Assembly (NCBI RefSeq): GCF_947495255.1
Contig: NZ_CANLYI010000001.1
Location: 1-64,000 of the forward strand
DNA length: 64,000 nt
Reading direction: 5' to 3'
From: an uncultured Winogradskyella sp.
GTDB taxonomy: Bacteria; Bacteroidota; Bacteroidia; Flavobacteriales; Flavobacteriaceae
Made by a program: the position numbers and the translations under genes. The notes below the pieces were generated by a model, which worked only from the letters and a program-made list of their open reading frames with translations, had not been told where the DNA came from and made no database searches. This document shows positions 1-10,151 of this stretch, one piece after another (position 1 is the stretch's first letter; each line of letters opens with the position of its first letter).

Positions 1-183
1 ATCTTAATAACTATTCATTTATAACAACCTAATTACCTTTGCGCCAAATCAATTGTTATCTATAATAACCAATAAAAACAGCTACATAATTCTATACACA
101 TAATGTATATTCCTATTCTGACGTCTTCTTATATATAAGATGAATCATTCATTCCCTTAATAAACTTAACAATCAAAATAATT

Positions 184-2148
184 TTATAGAAAGAAATTCC
201 AAACCAAACCAAATCTTACTGTAAAATCACGATATGGTTGATTAGGTGCGGAAAAATAATCATAACCCGTAAATGATGAATTGAAATGTTCAGCTTTAAA
301 AAAGATACGTGTTTGTCTCACTTTGGCATTAATAAAGAAATCTAACCTAGGAAAACCTCCTAACTTCGTTTCATTTTGAGTATAGAACTCCGCCAATAAA
401 GGATCATAACCATTCATATTATATTTAGAAAAATAATTAGATGTGACTCCTATTTGAAGGGTCATTGACTTTTTAAATAATTGATTTGAATAATAAAGAG
501 TATTTCTAGCAATTAATGACGAGACATTAAGAACATCCTCGTCACTTATAACATTTTGAAACATCATTGTATTATCCAAAGCAAAATTACCTACTTTGAA
601 TTCTTTTTGAACCTTTACCCTAAAATATTGTAACGGTTTACTATACTGCTCAGGCGTAATTTTATTAAAATCATCTATTGACTCAACCGAACTAAAATAT
701 GTATAATTATCGATATTAGATATATCTATGAAAGCATTCAATAGTTTATCTGAAAGAAAACTAAAATTAATCTGCTGCGTGTTAACATTCTTAAAACTAT
801 CTAAATTGTACCAATTATAATTAAGGTAATCACTTTGATACAATAAATAATTATAATTTGGAAGTCTTGAATTAATTCCAAGGCCACCTATAACAGTCAT
901 ATCTTTGTTTAATTTTATTTTGATACTCGCATCTAAAAAACTTCCAACAAACAAATCTGATAGATTTACACCTCCTTTACTTGTAATATTAAAGCCCTTA
1001 TAGGTTTTTGAATAACTACCTTCTAATCCAAGAAAATTAGATTTGATACGATTAGGTATATTTTGATCAGACAACAAAACAATACTGTTGTATCCATAAT
1101 TAATATCATTATAGTTTATTCCTAACTGAACATTACCTATGGTGGAATTATTGTATTTTACACCCAGTGAAGTATTAAAATGCTCTAAGGTTACTTTATC
1201 ACTAATACTACTATTAAAAAATTCACCAAAATAATCACTTGTTGCTGATGTTTGAGCATACTTAAAGTACTTGTCCTCAAAAGAAACTTTATTATAAAGT
1301 ACAATATCATTGCTAATTAACGAATCTCTTTTTTTAGTTAAACGATATGAATGTTCAAAATAGAAACGTTTTCCTTCTAATATATTCTCAGCATCTTCAA
1401 AACTGGGGTCAAATACAGACCTATCAATAAACTCTTTATTTCCTGATGTAAAATTATCTAAATCTTCAGTTTTTAATCCTCCATTTTCTTGATTCAACAA
1501 ATCTTGCATTACTACATAACCAATTGCATTATATCGTTCATTTTTATTCTTAAAGTTAGAGGTAAACCGAAAATTACCAGAACTTGTTAATGCATTTTGA
1601 TAATTCCCTAAAGACCTTAGTCCCTTGTAGGCAAGAGAAAAATTAAACTCTTTAGTTAAGTTAACCGTAAATAAAGCATCTAAGAGTTGTCCTTGTTCAA
1701 AAGCTGTTTTATATGTTAACCTTGTTAAAGGGGTTGCAACTTCATAAAACTTTATATCCTCATGTTCTAAATAATTAAAATGTCTTGATCTTGCTCCAAA
1801 CAACGGTGAAGTCTTAGAGTCAAAAGAATTAAAACTAAGCGTATTATAAGTTTGACCGATATTAGCAAATGGCATTAGCCCAAAGTTGTCTTTTTGAAGA
1901 TAATTGAACTTATATTCTTTTTTTATGGTTATAGTAGTATCTATTTGAGTAGAATCTAAAACATGATTAAATTCTACATACATATCAATAGTTGCTAATT
2001 TAGCAAATCCATTAGATCGATTTAAAGAGGTCGAATCATTATCATTTGAATTACCTCTAATTGAACCTCCTCCTGTTAATTTTGTTTGAGCAACAGCACT
2101 AATAGAAAAAAGAAAAAAAACTAAAATAATAAAATATCTAGTATGCAT
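184..2148 (-). CDS. Porin_10-type putative outer-membrane porin
   Basis: This 654-residue protein has a clear signal peptide (hydrophobic core FIILVFFLFSISA, cleavage near AVAQ). It continues as alternating polar/aromatic beta-strand segments and ends in an outer-membrane-like C-terminus with terminal aromatic residues (RFGLVWNFFL). Length and pattern match the Bacteroidetes 'putative porin' family (Porin_10), thought to form an outer-membrane beta-barrel; its substrate is unknown. It lies downstream of the secreted protease gene on the same strand, separated by a 136-base gap that contains a hairpin terminator for that protease. It is therefore probably its own transcription unit. I infer the barrel from composition and strand pattern only, without a structural prediction. 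Confidence 0.8.
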   Translation of the reverse strand: MHTRYFIILVFFLFSISAVAQTKLTGGGSIRGNSNDNDSTSLNRSNGFAKLATIDMYVEFNHVLDSTQIDTTITIKKEYKFNYLQKDNFGLMPFANIGQTYNTLSFNSFDSKTSPLFGARSRHFNYLEHEDIKFYEVATPLTRLTYKTAFEQGQLLDALFTVNLTKEFNFSLAYKGLRSLGNYQNALTSSGNFRFTSNFKNKNERYNAIGYVVMQDLLNQENGGLKTEDLDNFTSGNKEFIDRSVFDPSFEDAENILEGKRFYFEHSYRLTKKRDSLISNDIVLYNKVSFEDKYFKYAQTSATSDYFGEFFNSSISDKVTLEHFNTSLGVKYNNSTIGNVQLGINYNDINYGYNSIVLLSDQNIPNRIKSNFLGLEGSYSKTYKGFNITSKGGVNLSDLFVGSFLDASIKIKLNKDMTVIGGLGINSRLPNYNYLLYQSDYLNYNWYNLDSFKNVNTQQINFSFLSDKLLNAFIDISNIDNYTYFSSVESIDDFNKITPEQYSKPLQYFRVKVQKEFKVGNFALDNTMMFQNVISDEDVLNVSSLIARNTLYYSNQLFKKSMTLQIGVTSNYFSKYNMNGYDPLLAEFYTQNETKLGGFPRLDFFINAKVRQTRIFFKAEHFNSSFTGYDYFSAPNQPYRDFTVRFGLVWNFFL

Positions 2149-2228
2149 TTAATCGTTTATAAAATTCAAACAAAGTAAACCATAATTTATTGTATAAATT
2201 AAATAAATTACAATTTACTTAACATAAA

Positions 2229-2257
2229 AAAGACCAACAAAATTTTTGTTGATCTTT
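2229..2257 (-). terminator. intrinsic terminator after the S8 protease gene
   Basis: Two 14-base arms, AAAGACCAACAAAA and TTTTGTTGATCTTT, form a hairpin with one G-U wobble. Read on the minus strand it is followed by a run of T. It lies 28 bases past the protease stop codon. Confidence 0.75.
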
Positions 2258-2284
2258 CTTATTATATTAAAAATTGGTTACAAC

Positions 2285-4261
2285 CTATTCGATTACAATT
2301 TTTTGAGAAGTATTACTATTTCCTTTTGAAATATTAACAACATACATTCCTGGTTCAACACCATTTAAATTTATAGTTTGATTAAACTGTATTGAGTTAT
2401 TAGAATAAATGTTCTTATAAACAACTCTTCCTCTTGTATCATAAATATCAATACTCACATCATTATCGCTATTTAATAAAGAACTAAAATTAATTGTAAA
2501 AACCCCATTATTAGGATTAGGATAAACTACTAAATCATTTGAGAATGAATTCTCACTACTACTTAATGAAAGATTATTACCTGTAACTATTAATGAATAA
2601 TCTTGAGTTTGAGGACCAAAAATAGGTATTGCATTTCCTTCTAAAGTTCCTTTATGTGTTACCGTTAAAGTGTAAACACCAGTACTAGGTACGTCAATTT
2701 CAATTTTTTCAATATTATCTACTATATTATCACCTTTAGAGTTAGAAAAACCAGTAGATGACGAGTAATCTAATTTCCAAGGAAAATAAGTCGTACCATC
2801 TACTGTTAATCTGATATCAAGATCATTAACTAATCTTGGCGTTTGATTATTTAAAGTTCCATTAGCGACAATATCACCTGGCATATCCGTCCAAGACAAA
2901 GATGCAATTAACTTGTCTCCTGCCTGAGCAGAGAAAGTATATGTATAGGTTTGACCTTGTGCCATATTTAATTCACTAATTACAGCGTCACCATTAGTCT
3001 CATCCAAAATTGCTTCAGCTGAAGCATTAGCATTTAAAAATCCCCATCCAAATTTAGGATCTGGACCTATAGCAGCAATATCATCTATAGCTGTATGACA
3101 AACTAAACCTTTCAAGGTTGCGGCATTCATATAAACACCATGTAATTGAAAATAATACTCTTGTAACAACAATAATGTCCCTGCTGTATTAGGTGAAGCC
3201 ATTGAAGTTCCAGAAAAGGATGCATAAGCATCAGTAGGTATAGAGGAAAACAATTGCGTACCATCAGCTGCAACATCAGGTTTAATTCTTAAATCATCCG
3301 TAGGTCCCTGACTACTACTAGTATTAATTGCAACATTAGTAAGTTCATAATTTCCACTAAAAATAGGTTGTTCTGACGTTGATGGGCTTGCATTAGCAAC
3401 AACCAAATTATTTTTTGCGTTTTTATCTGTAGTTAATTTATCATATCCAGGAAATAGACCTCCAGTATAACTGGTCGAACCAGAATTACCAGCAGACGCT
3501 ACAATTAAATACTGTGGATTATTTTTAGCTATATTATCAATATCATAAGAATCTTGAGTATATGCACCCATGAACCATGCGTCTAATGTTCCTTCATCTT
3601 GCTCCACTGGTACTCCGTAAGAATGATTTGAAATTATTATTGGATTAACAGTCGAATTAACAGCTAAAACCATTTCTGACTCATCATCACTCCAATTATA
3701 TGATTTCACATTAACATTTGGTGCCATTCCTAAAGCATTTGCATTAGCACCTTTAGCAGCGATAGTCCCAGATACGTGCGTGCCATGACTACTAAAGCCA
3801 GAATCACCATCAACAGTCCCTGCATCAATAATAGTAACTCTAGAACTACTACCCGAAGCATCTGCAAATTCAGGATGCGTATCTTGTGCAGGACCACCAT
3901 CCCAAACACCTATAGTCATACCTGTTCCGTCTAGATTTAAATTAAGACTTCCACCAGGCTGTAAACGATTAGTTTTAGTTGCTCTACCAGCGTCAAGGTT
4001 ATCTGTAGATTTATAAATAGGTTTTCCATCTATTATATCATAGATATGCATAATATTTATCTCATCTTTTATAGTCACAACTGTTTTAGGATTCATAGTT
4101 AAATATGACTGAATCCTTTCTAATCGATTAACTTCTTGTTGTTCTAATTGTAATAATAATTCCTTATTTCCATCTGAAAGATTATTGTATTCTAATTTTT
4201 GAGCATAACTAAAATTAGAAATTGCTAAAACCGCAATAATAGATAGTAAAACGTGCTTCAT
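2285..4261 (-). CDS. secreted subtilisin-like S8 serine protease with T9SS type A sorting domain
   Basis: The start is placed at ATG 4261, not at the longer track ORF, because MKHVLLSIIAVLAISNFSYA is a normal signal peptide. The protein is 658 residues. The S8 triad is visible: Asp121 in IGVWDGG, His159 in SSHGTHVSG and Ser353 in FSGTSMASP, with the oxyanion Asn motif VASAGNSG between them. A beta-sandwich (proprotein-convertase P-like) region follows. The last ~75 residues (VVYPNPNNGVFTINF ... GMYVVNISKG) are a type A C-terminal domain for type IX secretion, so the enzyme is exported across the outer membrane and either anchored or released. It sits next to a SusCD operon but is separated from it by a strong hairpin, suggesting separate transcription. 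Extracellular protein hydrolysis is the inferred role. Confidence 0.93.
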   Translation of the reverse strand: MKHVLLSIIAVLAISNFSYAQKLEYNNLSDGNKELLLQLEQQEVNRLERIQSYLTMNPKTVVTIKDEINIMHIYDIIDGKPIYKSTDNLDAGRATKTNRLQPGGSLNLNLDGTGMTIGVWDGGPAQDTHPEFADASGSSSRVTIIDAGTVDGDSGFSSHGTHVSGTIAAKGANANALGMAPNVNVKSYNWSDDESEMVLAVNSTVNPIIISNHSYGVPVEQDEGTLDAWFMGAYTQDSYDIDNIAKNNPQYLIVASAGNSGSTSYTGGLFPGYDKLTTDKNAKNNLVVANASPSTSEQPIFSGNYELTNVAINTSSSQGPTDDLRIKPDVAADGTQLFSSIPTDAYASFSGTSMASPNTAGTLLLLQEYYFQLHGVYMNAATLKGLVCHTAIDDIAAIGPDPKFGWGFLNANASAEAILDETNGDAVISELNMAQGQTYTYTFSAQAGDKLIASLSWTDMPGDIVANGTLNNQTPRLVNDLDIRLTVDGTTYFPWKLDYSSSTGFSNSKGDNIVDNIEKIEIDVPSTGVYTLTVTHKGTLEGNAIPIFGPQTQDYSLIVTGNNLSLSSSENSFSNDLVVYPNPNNGVFTINFSSLLNSDNDVSIDIYDTRGRVVYKNIYSNNSIQFNQTINLNGVEPGMYVVNISKGNSNTSQKIVIE

Positions 4262-4334
4262 TTTTCTTTTTTTATTAAATTTTATTGCAATATACATCTA
4301 TTTTGTATGAATCCATAACCATTAAAATAATAAA

Positions 4335-4362
4335 AAGCCACCTAATAAAAATTAGGTGGCTT
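4335..4362 (-). terminator. intrinsic terminator of the SusCD-lipoprotein operon
   Basis: Perfect 12-bp stem AAGCCACCTAAT / ATTAGGTGGCTT with a 4-base loop, followed on the minus strand by a T-rich tract. It separates the uptake operon from the protease gene. Confidence 0.85.
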
Positions 4363-4386
4363 AAAAAATATAATTATTGTATCTAA

Positions 4387-5115
4387 TTATTCTATAGTAA
4401 ATGTAGCAGATGAATTTGCACCAGCTAATGTAGTATCAGCAACCAAAACTCCTGCAGCAGTAGACACAGAATAAGTTGGTCCACCATCACCGTAAGAATC
4501 ATAAACTACAACTCCATAATCACCAGACTCTAAGCAGAAGTCAAAACTTAACTCAGCAAAATCATCATCAGGATTAACATATGGTCCACCTGAGCCAATT
4601 AATTCTGGTGCACCAGTTAAATTATACAATTCCCAAGTAGTCTCATCTGGCCAAGTATCCATAGTAATTGCAAATGTTACAATTGTGTTTAAACACTCTT
4701 CAGTAAAATTAATTGTAAGATCATTACCAAAAGTTAATCCTACTTCTTCTTGAAAACTAAGGATTAAAGTTTGCTTAACAAACTCTAACGCTTCATCATC
4801 TGTAAGAGAGATAGAAATAGTACCGATATTACTATTTGCAGGAATAGTAACTGTACTTGGAATAGTGTAATCAACTGCTAATGTAGAAGCGTCATCCACT
4901 AAAATAGTATAAGTTCTATCAGATCCAGAAACTTCACTAGCAGCTACTGTTACTTCAACAGTTTCAGTAGCATTCTTTACTACTTCAATAACTTTAGGTG
5001 TTGGTTCAAATCCTACGTGATTAGAAAGACCAGAATCTAAACCTTCATCTTGACTACAATTTGTAAATACAACTGAAATAGCCAAAATTGTAAATATTTT
5101 AAAATAATTTTTCAT
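4387..5115 (-). CDS. surface lipoprotein, third gene of SusCD operon
   Basis: This 242-residue protein has a lipoprotein signal ending in VVFTNC, so it is probably lipidated at Cys20. The N-terminal half (about 40-135) resembles a Calx-beta/immunoglobulin-like fold, with the phrase SISLTDDEALEFVKQTLIL. The C-terminal half carries a WELYNLTG ... YDSYGDGG segment that recurs in many secreted Bacteroidetes proteins. It follows susD by 15 bases and precedes the operon terminator. By position it is likely an outer-membrane surface binding lipoprotein that helps the SusCD transporter capture its substrate. The ligand is unknown, and no catalytic motif is seen. Confidence 0.7.
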   Translation of the reverse strand: MKNYFKIFTILAISVVFTNCSQDEGLDSGLSNHVGFEPTPKVIEVVKNATETVEVTVAASEVSGSDRTYTILVDDASTLAVDYTIPSTVTIPANSNIGTISISLTDDEALEFVKQTLILSFQEEVGLTFGNDLTINFTEECLNTIVTFAITMDTWPDETTWELYNLTGAPELIGSGGPYVNPDDDFAELSFDFCLESGDYGVVVYDSYGDGGPTYSVSTAAGVLVADTTLAGANSSATFTIE

Positions 5116-5130
5116 AATACTAATTCAAAT

Positions 5131-6651
5131 TTAATTTTGCGATGTAATCGCAGGATTATTATTTAATTCAGATTGAGGGATATCAGGAGAAATATTATCC
5201 GCATTATAAATCAAAGTTGCACCAGCTTGGAAAGCATGATTTGTACCTCTAGTGATAGTTGCTTGATTACGTTTCATAGCAAAATAAGATTTACCTTCAC
5301 CCCACATTTCTATACGAGTTTGTAGATAGATAAAATCAATTAAAGCCTGACCTGTTAAAGGATCTACTGCTGCAGCTGCTGCAGTTGTCCCCATTCTTAT
5401 ATTTAACAATTCTTTAAGTCTTGTTTTTGCTGTTGTTTCATCTCCTGTTTTTGCAGAAGCTTCTGCACTTAACAAATAAAACTCTTCAACTCTCATATAA
5501 ATATAGTCAGTTGTCATAGGATTCTGAGAGAACACAACTCTATTTGGTGCATAAAACTTATTAATTGGCATCAAATGATTTGTATCAGTCACATCATCTA
5601 AGAATTGTGATTTTCTAATATCACTATCCGGAATCTGAGCAAATAAAGCGTCATCCATAGCTTTTCTATCACCAGCCGCAGCATAGCTATAAGAGTAAAG
5701 ATCAACAATACCCCACCAACTAACTAAACCTAAACCTATATCTGTAGTAAGATCATATCCCCACATCCAAGCAGCGCTATTAACATCACTAAACCCAGAA
5801 CCTGATCCTGGATAAGCAAGCTCTCCAGCAGTAAGTAAAGAATATCCTCCAGTGTTAACTATTTGTTCCGAAACAGTTTTAGCATCTGGATAGTTACCCA
5901 TTGCAGCATAAGTATAAGCTAATAAACCTTGAGCCACAGATTTATTGATGTAATGTTTCAACGGTCTGTTATAATCTTCTAACAACACAACAGCGCTAGT
6001 TAAATCTGATACAATTAAATCATAAATCTGAGAAGCTGGTACTTTTGCAAAACTAGTTTGTGTAGGATCAGAAGTATAGAAAGGTAAAATCTCTTGATTA
6101 GGATCATATTCTCTCTGAAACAATTGTGTTAAATAAAAATAACCATAAGCTCTTAACGCTTTTGATTGTCCTAAAATAGCTTTTGCTTCATCTCCCTCAG
6201 GGACAGCATCCTCACCACCAGACTGTGCTATAAGAAGGTTAGCCGTATTAAGAACTCTATATAGATAATTCCACATAATTTCATTTTCATCATCAGAGAA
6301 ATTCGTAGTAAATACTAAATTAGATGTACCAGCATACCAACTATAAGTATTAGTAGACAAAGCCATATCACCACATAACATGTCTGTCCACACATCTATA
6401 CCTTTGTGACCAATATCATAATGCCTTCCTGCATCATCACCAAGTGCCCCAAATCTCTGTATCATAAAAGTATAAATACCATTTAATGTACCTTCAACAA
6501 GTGCTGGGTTTACATCAATATTATCAGCAAAATCAGCATCCGTTAATTCAGAGGTATCTCTTTGCGGCTCTAAAAAATCATCTCCACAACTCACTGTGCA
6601 GAACGTTAATGCTATCGCACAAACGTAAAATAAAACATTTCTTTTCATCAT
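5131..6651 (-). CDS. SusD/RagB family nutrient-binding lipoprotein
   Basis: Of 506 residues, the signal ends in a lipobox (FCTVSC), giving a mature protein starting CGDDFLEPQ, typical of SusD. Helical TPR-like segments (ALRAYGYFYLTQLFQ, VAQGLLAYTYAAMGNY) and the C-terminal RIEMWGEGKSYFAMKR block are family hallmarks. SusD lids the SusC barrel and binds the substrate outside the cell. It begins 10 bases after susC, so the two are cotranscribed and probably translationally linked. No glycoside hydrolase or lyase gene is nearby, so a peptide or other non-glycan substrate is possible. Two consecutive Met codons open the ORF; either could be used. Confidence 0.95.
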   Translation of the reverse strand: MMKRNVLFYVCAIALTFCTVSCGDDFLEPQRDTSELTDADFADNIDVNPALVEGTLNGIYTFMIQRFGALGDDAGRHYDIGHKGIDVWTDMLCGDMALSTNTYSWYAGTSNLVFTTNFSDDENEIMWNYLYRVLNTANLLIAQSGGEDAVPEGDEAKAILGQSKALRAYGYFYLTQLFQREYDPNQEILPFYTSDPTQTSFAKVPASQIYDLIVSDLTSAVVLLEDYNRPLKHYINKSVAQGLLAYTYAAMGNYPDAKTVSEQIVNTGGYSLLTAGELAYPGSGSGFSDVNSAAWMWGYDLTTDIGLGLVSWWGIVDLYSYSYAAAGDRKAMDDALFAQIPDSDIRKSQFLDDVTDTNHLMPINKFYAPNRVVFSQNPMTTDYIYMRVEEFYLLSAEASAKTGDETTAKTRLKELLNIRMGTTAAAAAVDPLTGQALIDFIYLQTRIEMWGEGKSYFAMKRNQATITRGTNHAFQAGATLIYNADNISPDIPQSELNNNPAITSQN

Positions 6652-6661
6652 TACTTTTTTT

Positions 6662-9600
6662 TTAAAATTGAACTTTTAATCCTACACTATATGTAGTCAT
6701 AGGAGCGTATCGGTATACACTAGAAGCACCAGACTCTGAAGTAGATGGATTGAATCCTTCTCTATGAGAGAATAAAAACAAATTATCACCAGCAATGTAT
6801 AGATTCATTCTAGTAATCCCAGTATCCTTAAGCATATTTTCAGTTAATGTATAACCTAATTGTAAATTATTTAAAGATAAATAATCAGCTTTAGTTATAA
6901 ATCTAGTTGACGTAGCATCAAAAAGAGCATCAGTTGTATATGCATCCGAAAGTCTAGGTACATTAGTAATATCTCCAGGCTGTTGCCATCTATCTCTAAT
7001 ATCTGTATGCCAGTTATCAGCACCTACTTTACCATTACCCATTAACCAAGAGTAATTAGAATCATATGCATAACCACCAATACTATAAGAGAACTGAGAA
7101 GATAAGCTGAAGTTTTTATAACCTAAGTTTATTCTAAATGCTCCTCTTAACTTAGGAATAGCACTTTTACCAACATACTTCTGTGTAGCTTCTGAATATA
7201 CTGTAGTTGTAGTTTTTTCTACATTAGCGTTCTCATTAGCATCTTTATACAATATCATATTTGTAATTGCAACATCTGTAGATGCATTATAAAGACCGTT
7301 GCCATCAATATCATCATAGTATAAATTCCAAAGTGCAGAACCGTTACCAGGATCAACACCTGCCCATTCGCGAGTAAAGAAATCATAAACAGAGCTACCT
7401 TGAGAAATAGCATAAATACTACCACCTCTATCATCAAATATTTTTGTTTCTCCAGTAATTTGATCAATTGGCATTTCAGTCATTTCATTCTTAATAATTT
7501 CACCATTAATACCTAAGCTAAGGCTAAAATCACCTGAATTTTCTGCTTTTATTAAATTAGCATTAATATCAAATTCTAATCCACTGTTTCTTAATTGACC
7601 GTCATTGATAAACGTTGAAATAAATCCACTAGAACCAGGTAATGTTTGTTCAAAGAATAAATTATCAGTATTCTTAACGTAATAATCAACATTAACATCA
7701 AGTGTGTTATTAAACAATGTAGTTTCAACTCCAATCTGAGCAATTTTTGCAGTCTCCCAAGTTAAATCTGGATTAGATCTTTCCGTATCTGGAGTAAATG
7801 AATAATCATCTGTATTACCTATTCCAAAAATTTGCCAACCGTAACGAAGTCTGGTACCTTGATCACCATTAACTCCGTAACTAGCTTTAAGCTTTAAATA
7901 ATCAACCGCACTTACTGAAGACATAAAATCTTCTTTTGTCATTACCCAACCAGCACCAACTGACCAGAATGTACCCCATTTATCATTAATGAATCTAGAT
8001 GAACCATCACGTCTAATAGATGAAGTTAAAAAATATTTATTTTTATAATCATAGTTCAACTGACCAAAATAACTTTCTAATGTCCAACGTTGAGAATATG
8101 AACCCGGTCTACCTATAGTTGTAGTATATTGATCTAAATCTAATGTATTAGGTAATATAGCATTACTTTTATATGCATAGATTCTAGTAAATTCATATGA
8201 ATTTGCTTCATGTGCACCAAAAACTTCAATTGAATGATCATCACTACTTCCAAAAGCTGTTTTATATCTTAATAATGTAAGGAAGTTATCATTAGTTCTA
8301 GTACTTATTTGCTTGTATAAACGACCATAAATAGATTCTACTGAAGCAGCCCCGTAATATGGATTATCTCTATCACTATAATCAAAGTTCTCTCTTTGTG
8401 TACCATATCTATTTTCTAAAGTTAATCCTTTAGCTAAATCGATATTAAAATAAACATTACCAAATAAACTATTGTCGTAACTTCTAGTTAAATTATAAGT
8501 TGCATCAGCAATACCGTTTGTAGCAGTAGAAAATCTTCTACTATTATCTCCTAAACTGTTACTACTTTGGTTATCACCATAATCAAACTGATAACCTCCA
8601 AAAATTGGATCTTCTATTTTGTTACCATTTCCATCTCTAAGAAATATAGAATAAATTCTTGGAGCAGCATTAGCCATTAAAAAGATACTACCTGTATCGG
8701 TCGTTTGACCATTTTGAGTTGTTCTTGAACCTGCATAAGTTGCATTAGCTCCTACCTTCAACCAATCATTAACCTGATGATCCACATTAACTCTACCTGT
8801 ATATCTTCTAAAATCAGAATTTATACCTACTCCTTCATCATTAACAAATCCTAAAGAAGTTGAATATGTAGTACTTTCATTTCCTCCAGACATAGAGATA
8901 TTAGCCTCTTGTCTATAACCTGTACGAAACGCATATTCTCCCCAATCTTCTGGAGTATATTTTCTAGTAATACCAGAATTAAACTCACCTGTTGAAGGAT
9001 TAATTAATTGATCTCCATCAGCATTCCATAAGTTGTAATAAGGGTTTATACCATTAGCAGCACTGTATAAGTTATCACTAGCATATTGCTCAGGATTAGA
9101 ATTACCACTTAAACGTGCATTATTTCTCATTGCATCCCAAGAGATTTCAGCATATTCTTCTGGCGACTCAATAACATCATAACCTGGAATTGAAAAAGAA
9201 GAAACACTCGTTTTTAAATCTACACTTATAGACGATTTAGTTTTACTTCCTTTATTCGTTGTAATTAAAATTACACCATTCGCTCCTCTAGAACCATAAA
9301 TAGATGTTGCAGCTGCATCTTTCAAAATAACTAAATTTGATATATCATTTTGATTAATCGCATTAATTTGTCCTCCATAAGGAACACCATCTACTACATA
9401 TAAAGGATTTCTATTTCCGTTAACAGAACCAAAACCTCTAATTCTAATTGTAGCACTAGAACCTGGCTGACCTGTTGTTTGAATAACATTAACTCCAGAT
9501 GCCTCTCCTTTTAAAGCTTGAGAAACGTTTGAAAATGTTTTAGCTTCAATATCTTTTACATCAACTTTTGCAGCTGTACCTGTAAAAGCTTCTTTTGTTG

Positions 9601-9937
9601 TTGAACCATATCCAACAACGACAACTTCATCAAGTGAGCTAGCATCTTTTAATGCAACATCATAAGTACTACCAGCACCAATTGTAACTTCTCCAGGCTC
9701 CATACCTACGTAAGAAATTACTAAAACGTCTCCGTTATTAACCTTAATGGTAAATTTACCATCAAAATCTGTTTGTTGACCTCTAGAGGTCCCTTTTACA
9801 ATTACACTCGCTCCAGGAAGGGGTAAACCATCTGATAATGTTGTAACTGTACCTGTGACAGTTTTCTCTTGTGCAAAAGAAAATTGCATCACGAACGCCA
9901 TAAAAAGCGTTAATAACCATGTTAATTTTAATTTCAT
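6662..9937 (-). CDS. SusC/RagA family TonB-linked outer-membrane transporter
   Basis: The 1091-residue protein has a signal peptide (LLTLFMAFVMQFSFAQ) and an N-terminal carboxypeptidase-D-like domain (VTGTVTTLSDGLPLPGASV, about 25-105). A TonB-box-like stretch DEVVVVGYG follows, then a plug with the NPLYVVDGVP signature and a long beta-barrel ending in TYSVGLKVQF. It imports a SusD-captured substrate across the outer membrane using TonB energy. It heads the susC-susD-lipoprotein operon. The 215-base upstream gap shared with divergent rnhB must hold its promoter, but I found no clear TAnnTTTG match on that strand. Confidence 0.96.
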   Translation of the reverse strand: MKLKLTWLLTLFMAFVMQFSFAQEKTVTGTVTTLSDGLPLPGASVIVKGTSRGQQTDFDGKFTIKVNNGDVLVISYVGMEPGEVTIGAGSTYDVALKDASSLDEVVVVGYGSTTKEAFTGTAAKVDVKDIEAKTFSNVSQALKGEASGVNVIQTTGQPGSSATIRIRGFGSVNGNRNPLYVVDGVPYGGQINAINQNDISNLVILKDAAATSIYGSRGANGVILITTNKGSKTKSSISVDLKTSVSSFSIPGYDVIESPEEYAEISWDAMRNNARLSGNSNPEQYASDNLYSAANGINPYYNLWNADGDQLINPSTGEFNSGITRKYTPEDWGEYAFRTGYRQEANISMSGGNESTTYSTSLGFVNDEGVGINSDFRRYTGRVNVDHQVNDWLKVGANATYAGSRTTQNGQTTDTGSIFLMANAAPRIYSIFLRDGNGNKIEDPIFGGYQFDYGDNQSSNSLGDNSRRFSTATNGIADATYNLTRSYDNSLFGNVYFNIDLAKGLTLENRYGTQRENFDYSDRDNPYYGAASVESIYGRLYKQISTRTNDNFLTLLRYKTAFGSSDDHSIEVFGAHEANSYEFTRIYAYKSNAILPNTLDLDQYTTTIGRPGSYSQRWTLESYFGQLNYDYKNKYFLTSSIRRDGSSRFINDKWGTFWSVGAGWVMTKEDFMSSVSAVDYLKLKASYGVNGDQGTRLRYGWQIFGIGNTDDYSFTPDTERSNPDLTWETAKIAQIGVETTLFNNTLDVNVDYYVKNTDNLFFEQTLPGSSGFISTFINDGQLRNSGLEFDINANLIKAENSGDFSLSLGINGEIIKNEMTEMPIDQITGETKIFDDRGGSIYAISQGSSVYDFFTREWAGVDPGNGSALWNLYYDDIDGNGLYNASTDVAITNMILYKDANENANVEKTTTTVYSEATQKYVGKSAIPKLRGAFRINLGYKNFSLSSQFSYSIGGYAYDSNYSWLMGNGKVGADNWHTDIRDRWQQPGDITNVPRLSDAYTTDALFDATSTRFITKADYLSLNNLQLGYTLTENMLKDTGITRMNLYIAGDNLFLFSHREGFNPSTSESGASSVYRYAPMTTYSVGLKVQF

Positions 9938-10127
9938 AAAACAATTATTTGAGTTAGTCTAGTTGCAAACATCTTAATTAAATATTAAATAAGCAAGGCT
10001 TTTTGCTAAAAAAATGTTAACAACGTTACGATATTGACAACAAACGCCATGTTTCATTTTCTCATTGGTTTTAAGCATTAACTCACTACTTAGATGTAAA
10101 AAGTGTAAAAGGGTTGCGTTAAAATTT

Positions 10128-10135
10128 TAACTTTG
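10128..10135 (+). promoter_or_regulatory. candidate -7 promoter box upstream of rnhB
   Basis: TAACTTTG matches the flavobacterial TAnnTTTG motif 16 bases before the rnhB TTG start. The -33 TTG is poorly placed (11-base gap), so this is a weak call. Confidence 0.35.
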
Positions 10136-10151
10136 TTCAAAATTTAACATT

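Noticed and set aside
34-41. TACCTTTG promoter-like box at the left edge, plus strand
   Set aside because: No gene follows on the plus strand before the convergent porin stop, and there is no -33 TTG; probably chance in AT-rich DNA or a promoter for something not recognisable here.
7255-7467. 70-residue minus-strand ORF inside susC
   Set aside because: Shadow ORF in another frame of a certain gene; no signal, motif or spacing support.
9938-10151. Riboswitch or small RNA in the susC/rnhB spacer
   Set aside because: Only a weak 5-bp hairpin (AGCAA/TTGCT) was seen; no recognisable riboswitch core.
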